DNA of 64,000 bases. It comes from Flavobacterium lindanitolerans (GTDB taxonomy: Bacteria; Bacteroidota; Bacteroidia; Flavobacteriales; Flavobacteriaceae). The stretch lies in contig NZ_PJND01000010.1 in the NCBI RefSeq assembly GCF_002846575.1, positions 62,001 to 126,000 on the forward strand, in the 5' to 3' direction. The first letter of the stretch is position 1, and each line of letters begins with the position of its first letter. Both the position numbers and the translations under genes were made by a program. The notes beneath the pieces are model-generated. The model was given only the letters and a program-made list of their open reading frames with translations, had not been told where the DNA came from and made no database searches. Positions 23,466 through 32,626 of the stretch are shown here, piece after piece.

Positions 23466-24179
23466 TTAAATACTCTTCTTATTCGTCAAAACCGACAATG
23501 CTATATAAAAAAGAATCAATAACGGAATTCCCAAAGCTTTAAAAAACACTAAAAGCAGTGCAGATACTACCAGAAAGATTATCTGAAGTTTGTTTTTGGC
23601 AAAACTTGCACTTTTTACTTTTAATGAAAAAAGAGGAATTTCGGCATTGAGCATAAAAGCGCTGAAAAGGGAAATTACAAGCAATATCCACGGATTGCTC
23701 AAAGCCTGCGAAATAAACCCGTATTGGTTATCAAGCAAAATAAGCGGAAGGCTTAAGATAAATAGAGCATTTGCCGGAGTTGGCAAACCTATAAAAGAAT
23801 CCGTCTGACGGGTATCAATATTAAAATTAGCCAGACGATAGCAGGAACCTAACGTAATGATAAAACCCAGATAAGGAAAAAACAGCTGCCATCCTGAAGA
23901 AGGAAATCCCAAAGCCTGATTCATCAAATAGTACATGGCAACACCCGGAACTACGCCACTGGTCACCATATCAGCCAAAGAATCGAGTTGCAATCCAAGC
24001 GGACTGGAAACTTTAAAAAGCCTTGCAAAAAAGCCATCAAAAAAGTCAAGAAAAATACCAAGACACACAAACAGAAAGGCCAGCTTAAAATCCTGATGGA
24101 AAGCAAAGATTAGTGCAATGCATCCTGAAAAGAGGTTAAGCAATGTAATAGTATTCGGAACTTGAGCCTTGATTCCCAT
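23466..24179 (-). CDS. pssA: CDP-alcohol phosphatidyltransferase, probably phosphatidylserine synthase
   Basis: 237 aa, 6-8 hydrophobic segments. The CDP-alcohol phosphotransferase motif Dx2DGx2ARx8Gx3Dx3D is complete: D45-FF-D48-G49, A52-R53, G62, D66 and D70. An early start with PNTITLLNLFSGC is typical of PssA (CDP-diacylglycerol-serine O-phosphatidyltransferase). It makes phosphatidylserine, the precursor of phosphatidylethanolamine, in the inner membrane. Substrate assignment by family resemblance only. Stands alone, with its own -7 box. Confidence 0.88.
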   Translation of the reverse strand: MGIKAQVPNTITLLNLFSGCIALIFAFHQDFKLAFLFVCLGIFLDFFDGFFARLFKVSSPLGLQLDSLADMVTSGVVPGVAMYYLMNQALGFPSSGWQLFFPYLGFIITLGSCYRLANFNIDTRQTDSFIGLPTPANALFILSLPLILLDNQYGFISQALSNPWILLVISLFSAFMLNAEIPLFSLKVKSASFAKNKLQIIFLVVSALLLVFFKALGIPLLILFYIALSVLTNKKSI

Positions 24180-24209
24180 ATCGTGCTATTTTTTTAATTG
24201 GCGTGACCG

Positions 24210-24217
24210 CAAATTTA
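24210..24217 (-). promoter_or_regulatory. -7 box TAAATTTG before pssA
   Basis: TAnnTTTG on minus, 30 bases before the ATG at 24179. Confidence 0.45.
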
Positions 24218-24326
24218 GCACAATAAGTTTATAGTGCAGCGCGTTTCTTATAACAGATTTTTAACTTGATATTCCTCAGTATTATTTATTGTTATAAGGC
24301 AAAGAAGGAAGCTCGATAAAAATTTA

Positions 24327-24334
24327 TATTTTTG
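24327..24334 (+). promoter_or_regulatory. -7 box TATTTTTG before the PorV/PorQ gene
   Basis: TAnnTTTG match 46 bases before the TTG start at 24381. Confidence 0.4.
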
Positions 24335-24380
24335 GACGATAATTAACAATACAGATTTCGGCTTGTAAAAACAATTTGCT

Positions 24381-25451
24381 TTGAAAAAACCCCTTATAGC
24401 TTCTTTTCTTCTGGTATGCTCTTTTGCTTACAGCCAAGCGGTCAGGAAATATTCCAATGAATTTATGAATATTGGTGTCGATGCGGCCGCATTGGGTATG
24501 TCAAATGCCGTGACGGCCAGCACTAACGACGTCAATTCCGGATATTGGAATCCGGCCGGGCTTATTTACCTTGAAGACAAACAGGCTGCTTTAATGCATG
24601 CCAGCTATTTTGCCAATATTGCGCAATATGATTACGCGGGTTTTGCCATGCCAATTGACAACGAAAGTGCGTGGGGATTATCTGTAATCCGTTTTGGGGT
24701 TGATGACATCTTAAATACAACCGAATTAATTGACAGCGAAGGAAATATCGATTACAACCGAATCAGCCTGTTTTCTACAGCCGATTATGGCGTGACTTTT
24801 TCCTATGCCCGGAAATTAAAGATTCCGGGATTCCAGTACGGAGTGAATGCCAAAGTAATTAGACGTGTTATTGGAGATTTTGCCAATTCCTGGGGATTTG
24901 GTTTCGACATTGGAGTACAATTCGAAAGAAATGATTGGAAATTCGGATTGATGGTGCGTGACGTCACTACCACCTACAATATCTGGAACATTGACGAAGA
25001 AGCTTATAATAAAATCAAAGATGCCATTCCAGGTGAAAACCAGGAACTGCCGGAAGATTCTGAAATCACGCTTCCAAAAGCACAATTAGGAATTGCCAAA
25101 AAATTTATCATCCGTTACGACTACAGCATTCTGGCAGCAGCCAACCTGAATATGAGCTTTGCCCGTACCAATGATATTATTTCTACAGATGTTGTGAGCA
25201 TTGACCCGGCTGTTGGTTTTGAATTCGGATATACTGATTTGGTCTTTTTAAGGGCCGGTGTCGGAAATTTCCAAAATGTAAAACAGCTGGACGGAAGCGA
25301 AAAAGTAGGTTTCCAGCCTAACATCGGACTTGGATTCAAATACAAAGGTATTCAGGTAGATTATGCGCTGACCGACATTGGCGACCAGAGTGTAGCTTTG
25401 TATTCTAACATCTTTTCGGTAAAAGTAGATCTGGGTATCTTCAGGAGATAA
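24381..25451 (+). CDS. PorV/PorQ-family outer-membrane protein
   Basis: 356 aa starting at a TTG (KKPLIASFLLVCSFAYSQ is a signal peptide). After it comes YSNEFMNIGVDAAALGMSNA, then NSGYWNPAGL, the typical opening of PorV/PorQ/FadL-like beta-barrels; alternating strands run to the end with a terminal aromatic-rich strand. PorV acts in T9SS as an outer-membrane shuttle between the translocon and the attachment complex. Whether this is PorV itself or one of the common paralogues cannot be decided. A DUF4105 gene follows after 67 bases. Confidence 0.85.
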   Translation: MKKPLIASFLLVCSFAYSQAVRKYSNEFMNIGVDAAALGMSNAVTASTNDVNSGYWNPAGLIYLEDKQAALMHASYFANIAQYDYAGFAMPIDNESAWGLSVIRFGVDDILNTTELIDSEGNIDYNRISLFSTADYGVTFSYARKLKIPGFQYGVNAKVIRRVIGDFANSWGFGFDIGVQFERNDWKFGLMVRDVTTTYNIWNIDEEAYNKIKDAIPGENQELPEDSEITLPKAQLGIAKKFIIRYDYSILAAANLNMSFARTNDIISTDVVSIDPAVGFEFGYTDLVFLRAGVGNFQNVKQLDGSEKVGFQPNIGLGFKYKGIQVDYALTDIGDQSVALYSNIFSVKVDLGIFRR

Positions 25452-25518
25452 TTTTCACATAGTTCCGGCATGAAAATATTTAGTAGTTTTACGGATATTT
25501 GTGCTTTAATTTTATCCT

Positions 25519-26652
25519 ATGTCAAGATTCAGACTCTTACTTCTTTTGTTATTGCTGGTGTTTCCGCTATCTAAAAGCTTTTCACAAAGTGCCATATTAT
25601 CCGATTCTTCAAAAGTAAGCATCCTGACCATTGGTACTGCCAACGAATCACACACTCTTTACGGACATACCGGCTTACGTGTTTTAGACGAACAGCGCGG
25701 ATTGGATGTGGTTTATAATTTTGGCTATTTTGATTTCAATACGCCTTATTTTTTGGCCAAATTTGTAAAAGGCGACCTGCAATATTTTGTGGCAACCAAC
25801 CAATATCGTGACTTTGAATATAACTACAGGGAAGAAAACCGTTCTATTTATGAGCAGGAACTCAATCTGAGCAAAATCCAGAAACAGAAATTGCTTGATG
25901 AGCTGAATAAGAATCTTTATTCTGACGAACGTTTTTATACTTATAAATTTATCGATAAGAACTGTACCACTATGGTTATTGACAAGGTAAATGATGTGCT
26001 TGGCGGAAAAATCATTACAACAAAAAAACCGGTGACAGTAACTTACAGAGAAATACTCAATCCTTATCTGAGCAGTAACTTTTTCCAGAAGCTAGGCGTT
26101 AATATCATTTTTGGACCAAAAACCGATAAAAAAGCTGAAGTATTATTTCTTCCGCTGGAATTAATGGATGTTTTGAAAACTACTGTTTATAATGGCAGAC
26201 CTTTGGTTACAGAAACCAAGACCATTTTTGAAGCCAAGCCTGTAAAGACAGTTTCCTACTGGAATAATATCTACGTTTTTTCAGCTTTGGTACTTTTGGT
26301 AATCGTATTAAAAAACAATACCGTTTATCTTACTTACTTTACTATTTTAGGATTATTAGGTTTATTCCTTTCATCAGTAGGTTTTTATTCGCTACACGAA
26401 GAAGTCCGTTGGAATTATAATGTACTTTTGTTTAATCCGTCGTTGCTGTTTTTGGTTTACTTTTTCAAAAAGAAAAACCGCAAGTGGATATCCAATCTTG
26501 CCCTGTTCAATCTAGCCTGTATTGCTGTTTATCTGATTGTTATTTTCAATAAGGCACAACTGCTGTTATTTATGCCTATATTGATTACTTCTACGGTAAT
26601 TCTTGCGAAACTTGCCAGAAAAAACAAAAAGACAAAAATTGCTAAAGCTTAG
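25519..26652 (+). CDS. DUF4105 (Lnb N-terminal-like) membrane protein
   Basis: 377 aa. Signal sequence (RFRLLLLLLLLVFPLSKSFSQS). Residues about 28-200 are a DUF4105 domain: ILTIGTANESHTLYGHTGLRV, VVYNFGYFDF, YKFIDKNCTTMV with a conserved Cys, a papain-like/Lnb-type fold in the periplasm. The C-terminal third has 4-5 membrane helices and a basic tail. Exact function unknown. It ends one base before the stop of the convergent glycosylphosphotransferase, so there is no room for a terminator. Confidence 0.87.
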   Translation: MSRFRLLLLLLLLVFPLSKSFSQSAILSDSSKVSILTIGTANESHTLYGHTGLRVLDEQRGLDVVYNFGYFDFNTPYFLAKFVKGDLQYFVATNQYRDFEYNYREENRSIYEQELNLSKIQKQKLLDELNKNLYSDERFYTYKFIDKNCTTMVIDKVNDVLGGKIITTKKPVTVTYREILNPYLSSNFFQKLGVNIIFGPKTDKKAEVLFLPLELMDVLKTTVYNGRPLVTETKTIFEAKPVKTVSYWNNIYVFSALVLLVIVLKNNTVYLTYFTILGLLGLFLSSVGFYSLHEEVRWNYNVLLFNPSLLFLVYFFKKKNRKWISNLALFNLACIAVYLIVIFNKAQLLLFMPILITSTVILAKLARKNKKTKIAKA

Positions 26653-28047
26653 CTATTGCCCACGATAGAACAGAATCGTGCTGATAGTTTTGATGGTAAT
26701 GTTGATGTCCAGAAAAATACTTCTGTGTTTGATATAATACAGGTCATATTGCAGTTTAATGAGGCTGTCCTTGATGGAATCGCCATAGGAATAATTAACC
26801 TGCGCCCAACCTGTTAGTCCGGGTTTGATGACGTGACGGGTTTGATAAAACGGCATTTGGTTGGCTATCTGCTCTACAAAAAACGGACGTTCCGGTCTTG
26901 GCCCGATAACTGCCATGTCGCCTTTGAGCACATTGATAAACTGCGGAAATTCATCTATTCTTGACTTCCTTAAAAATTTGCCGAAAAAGGTAATCCTGTT
27001 ATCATTTTGTGTAGCAAAAACAGCCTTATCCGTCTCTGCATTTTTTACCATTGTCCTGAATTTATAAATACGGAATATCTTTCCGTTCTTCCCTACTCTT
27101 TCCTGAACATAAAACAGCGGACCTTTGTTTCCGATAAAATTAGCGACGTAAATAAACGGCAACAGATACAATCCAATAGCTATTCCAACTAATGAAATCA
27201 GGATTTCAATAAGTCGGGCCAGCAATAGGTAAAGTTTGTTATGATTGCTTCGGCTAAACGGAAAATACCTGTAAAAATCCCTGTCTACATACTGAACCGG
27301 AATACGCTGTGTAATATTTTCATAAACCTGCGTATATTCACGAATAACAAATCCCTGCTCCAAAAGAGCCAAAAGACGGTTATATAAATCAACCGTTATA
27401 CCGTCTGTTTTTTGCGAGGCAATAACGATTTCCGACACGCCATTTTTTCTTATAAAACCATTCAGGTCGGCAATTTCGATATTGGCCACGCCAACGTGGT
27501 TCGACACAGTATCACCTTTGGAATCTGTATTGATGAAACCCAGTATTTTATAATGCGGGTCTACTTTTTCTAACGAGGCTACCAATTCTTCCAACTGGTT
27601 TTTGTCGCACACCATAACGACCCGCTTCAAAAAACGATGAGAAGCCAGAAATGCCTGATAAAAAATACGCCATGCAAATAAGGCCAATGTAATTGCCAGG
27701 AAAAAATAAATGATTTGTAATCTGTTGGATGGAAGTACTGGCGTAAAAATAGGTGTCAGAAGAAAGAATAATACTGTCGTGGAAGAAGTGAGCAGTATAC
27801 TTTTGATAATCTGATACTGATTACTGGCTGTCTGCAGATTATACATTTCAAAGACGGTTCCCAGAATATTCAGATAAATTCCTAAAACAATCGTCCAGTA
27901 AAAATTAGCTTTGGAAATACTGAAATAATCAAATTTGAAAAGCAGTCCTACTATGTATAATGCCAAAATAACCGTCAATACATCAAATAACCGCAAAAGC
28001 AATTTGCGCTCCGAGATTTCAAAATGTATTTTCTTAAATGAGAACAT
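26653..28047 (-). CDS. Polytopic undecaprenyl-phosphate sugar phosphotransferase (WbaP/WcaJ type)
   Basis: 464 aa. Four to five N-terminal membrane helices (about 15-135), a central Rossmann/CoA-binding-like domain (about 140-250), one more helix, then a C-terminal bacterial sugar transferase domain: FYVQERVGKNGKIFRIYKFR, RKSRIDEFPQFINVLKGDM (catalytic Asp-Glu), GPRPERP and KPGLTGWAQVNYSYGDS. It moves a hexose-1-phosphate (often glucose or galactose) onto undecaprenyl phosphate to start a repeat unit. Last gene of the 33.6-26.6 kb block, with a -7 box of its own. Confidence 0.92.
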   Translation of the reverse strand: MFSFKKIHFEISERKLLLRLFDVLTVILALYIVGLLFKFDYFSISKANFYWTIVLGIYLNILGTVFEMYNLQTASNQYQIIKSILLTSSTTVLFFLLTPIFTPVLPSNRLQIIYFFLAITLALFAWRIFYQAFLASHRFLKRVVMVCDKNQLEELVASLEKVDPHYKILGFINTDSKGDTVSNHVGVANIEIADLNGFIRKNGVSEIVIASQKTDGITVDLYNRLLALLEQGFVIREYTQVYENITQRIPVQYVDRDFYRYFPFSRSNHNKLYLLLARLIEILISLVGIAIGLYLLPFIYVANFIGNKGPLFYVQERVGKNGKIFRIYKFRTMVKNAETDKAVFATQNDNRITFFGKFLRKSRIDEFPQFINVLKGDMAVIGPRPERPFFVEQIANQMPFYQTRHVIKPGLTGWAQVNYSYGDSIKDSLIKLQYDLYYIKHRSIFLDINITIKTISTILFYRGQ

Positions 28048-28093
28048 CTATGGTAGATTTGGGCATTGCAATTTAACATTATTTTAGTAATAT

Positions 28094-28101
28094 CAAATCT
28101 A
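28094..28101 (-). promoter_or_regulatory. -7 box TAGATTTG before the initiating transferase
   Basis: TAnnTTTG on minus in the 57-base gap after the preceding glycosyltransferase, 46 bases before the ATG at 28047; it overlaps nothing coding. Confidence 0.35.
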
Positions 28102-28104
28102 TCG

Positions 28105-29115
28105 CTAACACAAAATTTTATTCCATAGTGACTTCACCTGCTGCCAGTCAAAACTTTCGGCTTTTGCTCTGGAGTTTTGCGCCAAATCTTCTGCAAGGTT
28201 CTTATTTTCAGTTATCTTTTTTACGGCTTTAATCATGGCTTCCGTATTTCCGTCATCTACTAAAAGAGCTGTTTTTTTGTCATCCAACAGAAAAGGAATT
28301 CCTCCAACGTTTGTACTCACCACAGGCAAACCTAAAGCCATGGCTTCCATTACACTCACCGGTGTATTGTCAAAATGGGTAGTATTGATAAAAATATTGT
28401 AATTCTCAGATAAACGAATCCAATCGGTTTTGGAAAGTTTCCCTGTGAAATTCACGTCCAGGTTATATTTCAATGCCAATTCTTTGGTTTTTGCCAGCAT
28501 TCCATCTTTTTCAGGCCCAACCATGCAGAGCGATGCTTCAGGAAATTGTTTTTTAATTTCACGGAATACCTCAACAGCCATAAACGGATTATAAATGGCT
28601 GCAAATGACCTTACCCATAAAAGTTTGGGCTGTATTATTTCCCGTTTCAGAAAATTATAATTGCTCATATCGAGCGTATTGGGAATATAGGTCATGTTTT
28701 GAATGCCTTTTTTCTGGAAATGTTCCAAAAGATAGCCCGAAGGAGCAATATTTTTATAGGCATGATTAAAAATCATAGCACATAATGCCGGATTTTTGGA
28801 TAGCCTGCCCGGCAAGTCACCACCCCGCAACATCGGAATATACTTTATCTTTAATAATCGAGCCAACTGACTGACCAACAAAGCATACCAAAAATTGGAG
28901 GTACTGTAGGTATCGATGAGCAGATAATCAATTTTATTCCTTAACCGTAGTGTGCTCCATACCATATCGAGCAGCCGTAATGCCTTATTCTTTTTGGAAG
29001 AAGCATAAAAAAGCGTATAGCCCTCACCTTCCAAAAGCGGTCCCAAAGTTTCGATTGAAGTCACCGAAAAACCATGTTGTGATAATTTATTCCCTATGTA
29101 CAGCAGGTTTTTCAA
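28105..29115 (-). CDS. Glycosyltransferase family 4
   Basis: 336 aa, GT-B fold. Donor-side signature in the C-terminal half: INTTHFDNTPVSVMEAMALGLPVVSTNVGGIPFLL (partly quoted; the E in VMEAMA is the usual EX7E position), and LLWVRSFAAIYNP early in the second domain. It probably adds one sugar of the glycan repeat on the cytoplasmic face of the inner membrane; the sugar is unknown. Overlaps the upstream ligase-like gene by 29 bases, so they are coupled. Confidence 0.9.
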   Translation of the reverse strand: MKNLLYIGNKLSQHGFSVTSIETLGPLLEGEGYTLFYASSKKNKALRLLDMVWSTLRLRNKIDYLLIDTYSTSNFWYALLVSQLARLLKIKYIPMLRGGDLPGRLSKNPALCAMIFNHAYKNIAPSGYLLEHFQKKGIQNMTYIPNTLDMSNYNFLKREIIQPKLLWVRSFAAIYNPFMAVEVFREIKKQFPEASLCMVGPEKDGMLAKTKELALKYNLDVNFTGKLSKTDWIRLSENYNIFINTTHFDNTPVSVMEAMALGLPVVSTNVGGIPFLLDDKKTALLVDDGNTEAMIKAVKKITENKNLAEDLAQNSRAKAESFDWQQVKSLWNKILC

Positions 29116-30436
29116 TAGAATATACTTTGAGTAAGGTTAGCGAATAAATAAAAGCAGGAGCCACGAGTCGCATGGCAGCATGGTTAATGGTCAGGAACCA
29201 AAACACAAAAAACGACAGCAGGTAGAAATGATGCCTGTTGTCTACATACAAAACCAGTGGTGTAAAAAATAAAATCAGTATTGAAAAAATACCCAAAGTG
29301 CCATGTTCTGCCAGCATACGGGTCAGTTCGTTATGTGATGCTGCACGAATACCTGTAATTTCTTCCCGGTATTCCTTGTTTTTCCCAACCCCTATTCCCA
29401 ATATCGGATTTTCAAGAAACATCTGCAGTTCGGTTGATGCAATTTGTTCCCTTCCTCCCAATCGGTCTTCCTTTTCACGTCCGGCTGCATCCTGATTGGC
29501 ATAGCGTTTCTCAATCAATCCGCTCGTCTGTAAGGAACTATAGCCCCAAACCCCGATTCCTGCCAGAACAGTCAGAATAACCACTACATTCAATTTCATT
29601 TTGGTCTGCAAATTGGCCATCGTATACAATGCTCCAAAAAGCACAACAATCATGACCAGCCCCGTAATTACTCCTCCTCTGGAGAAAGTAACTATTGCCC
29701 TAAAAGTGAGCACAAGTGCAAAAAACAAATTGATTAGCAGGTATCTCTTGTTGGAAGAATTGAGGAGCATCCTCGAAAAAAAGATAAAAAACCCAAGTCC
29801 GAGAATAGTAGAAACCTGATTAGGTCCAAAACCTCCGGAAGTTTCAAAGTTGGAGGATGTACCGGTCACTACATCCTTAACATCCGGAGAATAAATAAAC
29901 AGGTAACAGGCCGTAGACAAGATGGGCAAAACCGCAGCCAGCAAAACATTCGAAAGTTCGGCAAACGAAATTTTGCGCCTGTAGGCATAAATCGAACAGA
30001 GACCCAGACAAACCGGGCCTACAATATTAAAAGTTATCGCCTTTCTTACATCGGTACTGATATCCAGGGTTACGGTAGAAATTACCACACCGGGAACCAA
30101 AAGCAAAAGGTATATCCAATACGGAATAGAATTTTTGGAAAAACTACTGTAAAAAATTCCCATAAGCATAAACAGCATTACGCCATATTTGGAAAATTCA
30201 TTCAGGAAATTTCCTCCTGTCATTCGCAGTAAAACCTCGCTTCCGGCTATATAAGCCGAAATATATAATACTTCATTGTGCTTATTTGAAGTCTTCATCA
30301 CAATGCCAACACCAATCAGCAACGTAAGCAAACCGTATACCTTGGATAGTAACGGAAACAAGTATATTGCAAAGCCAATCGCAATATGCAATAAGACAAG
30401 CCCGATATAGGTAATCTGTCTACTTTTGTTTTGCAT
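29087..30436 (-). CDS. O-antigen ligase/polymerase-like membrane protein
   Basis: 449 aa with about 10-12 hydrophobic helices and one large periplasmic loop (about residues 310-370) containing REQIASTELQMFLENPILGIG and RAASHNELTRMLAEHGTLGI, the Wzy_C/WaaL hallmark (the GIG then H-N-E-L pattern). It either polymerises repeat units (Wzy) or ligates glycan to lipid A core (WaaL); sequence alone does not separate these. It lies among glycosyltransferases; overlaps them at both ends (17 and 29 bases). Confidence 0.9.
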   Translation of the reverse strand: MQNKSRQITYIGLVLLHIAIGFAIYLFPLLSKVYGLLTLLIGVGIVMKTSNKHNEVLYISAYIAGSEVLLRMTGGNFLNEFSKYGVMLFMLMGIFYSSFSKNSIPYWIYLLLLVPGVVISTVTLDISTDVRKAITFNIVGPVCLGLCSIYAYRRKISFAELSNVLLAAVLPILSTACYLFIYSPDVKDVVTGTSSNFETSGGFGPNQVSTILGLGFFIFFSRMLLNSSNKRYLLINLFFALVLTFRAIVTFSRGGVITGLVMIVVLFGALYTMANLQTKMKLNVVVILTVLAGIGVWGYSSLQTSGLIEKRYANQDAAGREKEDRLGGREQIASTELQMFLENPILGIGVGKNKEYREEITGIRAASHNELTRMLAEHGTLGIFSILILFFTPLVLYVDNRHHFYLLSFFVFWFLTINHAAMRLVAPAFIYSLTLLKVYSIEKPAVHRE

Positions 30437-31511
30437 TTAAAATGTTTTGATATTGCAATATTAAGGCATTCATCACAATTTCTTCAGAATAGCTTTCTCT
30501 TATTGTTGTTTTTAAGGCTTCTGACACGGATTTTCTCAACTGTTCGTCGTCTGTCATTCGTTTCAGTTGTGCAGTCAGCATTTCCACATCTGATGGAGTA
30601 AAAGAAAGTCCTGTTTTTTCGTTTTGTATGATTTCGCCACAATAACCAACATTAGTAGAAACTACTGCCAAACCTGCCATTCCATATTCCAGTAATGTCA
30701 CAGGAAAACCTTCAAAGACAGAGGCCAGGACGCCTATAGTTCCCTGTTCCAATACATTGCTGATATCCGAACAGCTGCCGTAAATAAAAATACTATCGTC
30801 GAGACGATTGTCGCTTATAAAACGTTTCAAAAATGAAGAATAGTCATCCTGAGAATCTTTACCAATAAGATGCAGGGACCATTCTTTTTTATGGAGTCCG
30901 GAATCCCGAAAAGCTTCCAAAAGCAAAGCATGGTTTTTTGGATATCTAAGATTTGACAGGCAGACGATTCTCTTACCGTCAGTTCCTTTTAATGTGGTTT
31001 GCTTTTCCTCAACCTTGTCACGCACAGCAAAATTTGGAAGATATGTTACTTTAGCCACTGCCAGATTACGTTCGGCCCAGGCTTTTAATTCCTGATTCAC
31101 GACCATTACAGTATCAAAAAAGCGGGAAGCCATTTTCAAAACAGCATTCTTATATCCTTTTTGAGTACTTCTTCCGCCGTGGTGGTCGTGCCATACAATT
31201 TTTATTTTCGGATAGGCTATCTTGAGCATTGCTGCTATAAAATAGGAAGTGCCATGAGCATGTATGATGTCTATACTATTATCTTTCACAAAGCGTTTTA
31301 ATCTGGAAACAGCCTTGAAATCAATAGTCCGTTTCCTTTCCAAAAAAGTATACAAAACAGCTTTATCTAACTGTTCTTTCAAAATGCCTTGCTTGCGTGT
31401 AACGGCAAGTGCCGAAAATGCTATCCTGTTGGCGAGACCATTGGCATAGTTAACCGCCATACGTTCGGCCCCACCGGCTTCTAACGAATCGATTAGTTGC
31501 AGGACTCTCAT
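30420..31511 (-). CDS. Glycosyltransferase family 4
   Basis: 363 aa, GT-B. Begins MRVLQLIDSLEAGGAERMA (the GGAE acceptor-loop motif) and has IDIIHAHGTSYFIAA, VCLSNLRYPKNHALLLEAF and SVFEGFPVTLLEYGMAGLAVVSTNVG near the donor site (E-x7-E region). Same operon as the O-antigen ligase-like gene (17-base overlap) and 4-base overlap with the preceding glycosyltransferase. Sugar specificity unknown. Confidence 0.9.
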   Translation of the reverse strand: MRVLQLIDSLEAGGAERMAVNYANGLANRIAFSALAVTRKQGILKEQLDKAVLYTFLERKRTIDFKAVSRLKRFVKDNSIDIIHAHGTSYFIAAMLKIAYPKIKIVWHDHHGGRSTQKGYKNAVLKMASRFFDTVMVVNQELKAWAERNLAVAKVTYLPNFAVRDKVEEKQTTLKGTDGKRIVCLSNLRYPKNHALLLEAFRDSGLHKKEWSLHLIGKDSQDDYSSFLKRFISDNRLDDSIFIYGSCSDISNVLEQGTIGVLASVFEGFPVTLLEYGMAGLAVVSTNVGYCGEIIQNEKTGLSFTPSDVEMLTAQLKRMTDDEQLRKSVSEALKTTIRESYSEEIVMNALILQYQNILNAKQK

Positions 31512-32626
31512 TTATTTTTTAAAAAACTTTTAATTTCACTTTCAAAATAATCCAACGTATATCTTCTGGACCAAAGCATCGCTTTTTCGGCTTTGTTTTT
31601 ATATTCTTCCGGCGCTTTTAGTAAAGCAGCTATATTTTCACTATCCTGTTCCAAATTCATTTCCAATAATACTCCTCTTGTGCCATAATCGAGCATATCC
31701 GGAACGCAGGAAACCCGGCCAGAAACCGGAACGCAACCCCAGAACATAGCTTCTGCCACTACTTTTGGCCAGCCTTCACTTTTGGAAGGTAACATTAAAA
31801 AATGACTTTCTTCATAGGCCTGTTGTAAACTTTCTTTGGTTTGGTTGCCTTTCAGCAAAACCGGGTTTTGAAGATTATTTTTAATGATGTATTCCTGTAA
31901 TTTATCTCTTTCCGGACCATCTCCAAAAAGTTCCAGTTGTATATCAAATCCTTTATTGATTAAATTTTCTGCCAGTTGTATGGCATAAAGGGGCCTTTTT
32001 CCCTGTGCCAATGTTCCGACAAAAAGTAATTTTATTTTTCCATCTAAAGTCCGTGATGATACGTCTTTTTTATCCTGTTCACTATAAGTAGCCGTAAAAA
32101 AAGGTCGGATATTTTTTGTCTGATTGGGCCAGTTTCCATACACCAATACCTGCATGTTTCTGGTCAGAAATGTATTGCTTAAAATCCATCGTTGGAATTT
32201 ATAGCTAAACGGCTGTTGTGATTCAGAATCCCAATTGCCGGCGTATTTTGCAGTCTTGGGTTTCTTTGGAAAAAGAATCTGTACAAAACAACCCAACAAG
32301 CCTACATTGCCCGGACATCGAAGATGGATATGGTCGGCTTCACGCATCGCTCTATAAATAACGGCTATCAGTTTGGGCATTTTAAACAAAGCTGAAATTT
32401 TCGCCTTCAACCCAATGGCATTAAAACCCGGAATTTCCATAAACCGGACTTCTTTTTCATAGGACAAGTGAATAGCATTTGGCTGTAAATCTGCTGTTGG
32501 GGCCACCAAAAGTACTTCATCTACATTCTCTATCCACAGATTCATTTCCCGCACATAGGGCGCATAGGCATAAAGCTTGCTATTTTCTTTTATGTGCGGT
32601 ACGTGGGTGATGATGGCAAACTTCAT
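31508..32626 (-). CDS. Glycosyltransferase (GT-B, family 1/4-like)
   Basis: 372 aa. N-terminal acceptor domain (MKFAIITHVPHIKENSKLYA, HIHLRCPGNVGLLG) and C-terminal donor domain with KLLFVGTLAQGKRPLYAI, LFGDGPERDKLQEYI and PSKSEGWPKVVAEAMFWGCVPV. Overlaps the next and previous genes by 4 bases each (ATGA-type), indicating a tightly coupled operon. Confidence 0.9.
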   Translation of the reverse strand: MKFAIITHVPHIKENSKLYAYAPYVREMNLWIENVDEVLLVAPTADLQPNAIHLSYEKEVRFMEIPGFNAIGLKAKISALFKMPKLIAVIYRAMREADHIHLRCPGNVGLLGCFVQILFPKKPKTAKYAGNWDSESQQPFSYKFQRWILSNTFLTRNMQVLVYGNWPNQTKNIRPFFTATYSEQDKKDVSSRTLDGKIKLLFVGTLAQGKRPLYAIQLAENLINKGFDIQLELFGDGPERDKLQEYIIKNNLQNPVLLKGNQTKESLQQAYEESHFLMLPSKSEGWPKVVAEAMFWGCVPVSGRVSCVPDMLDYGTRGVLLEMNLEQDSENIAALLKAPEEYKNKAEKAMLWSRRYTLDYFESEIKSFLKNK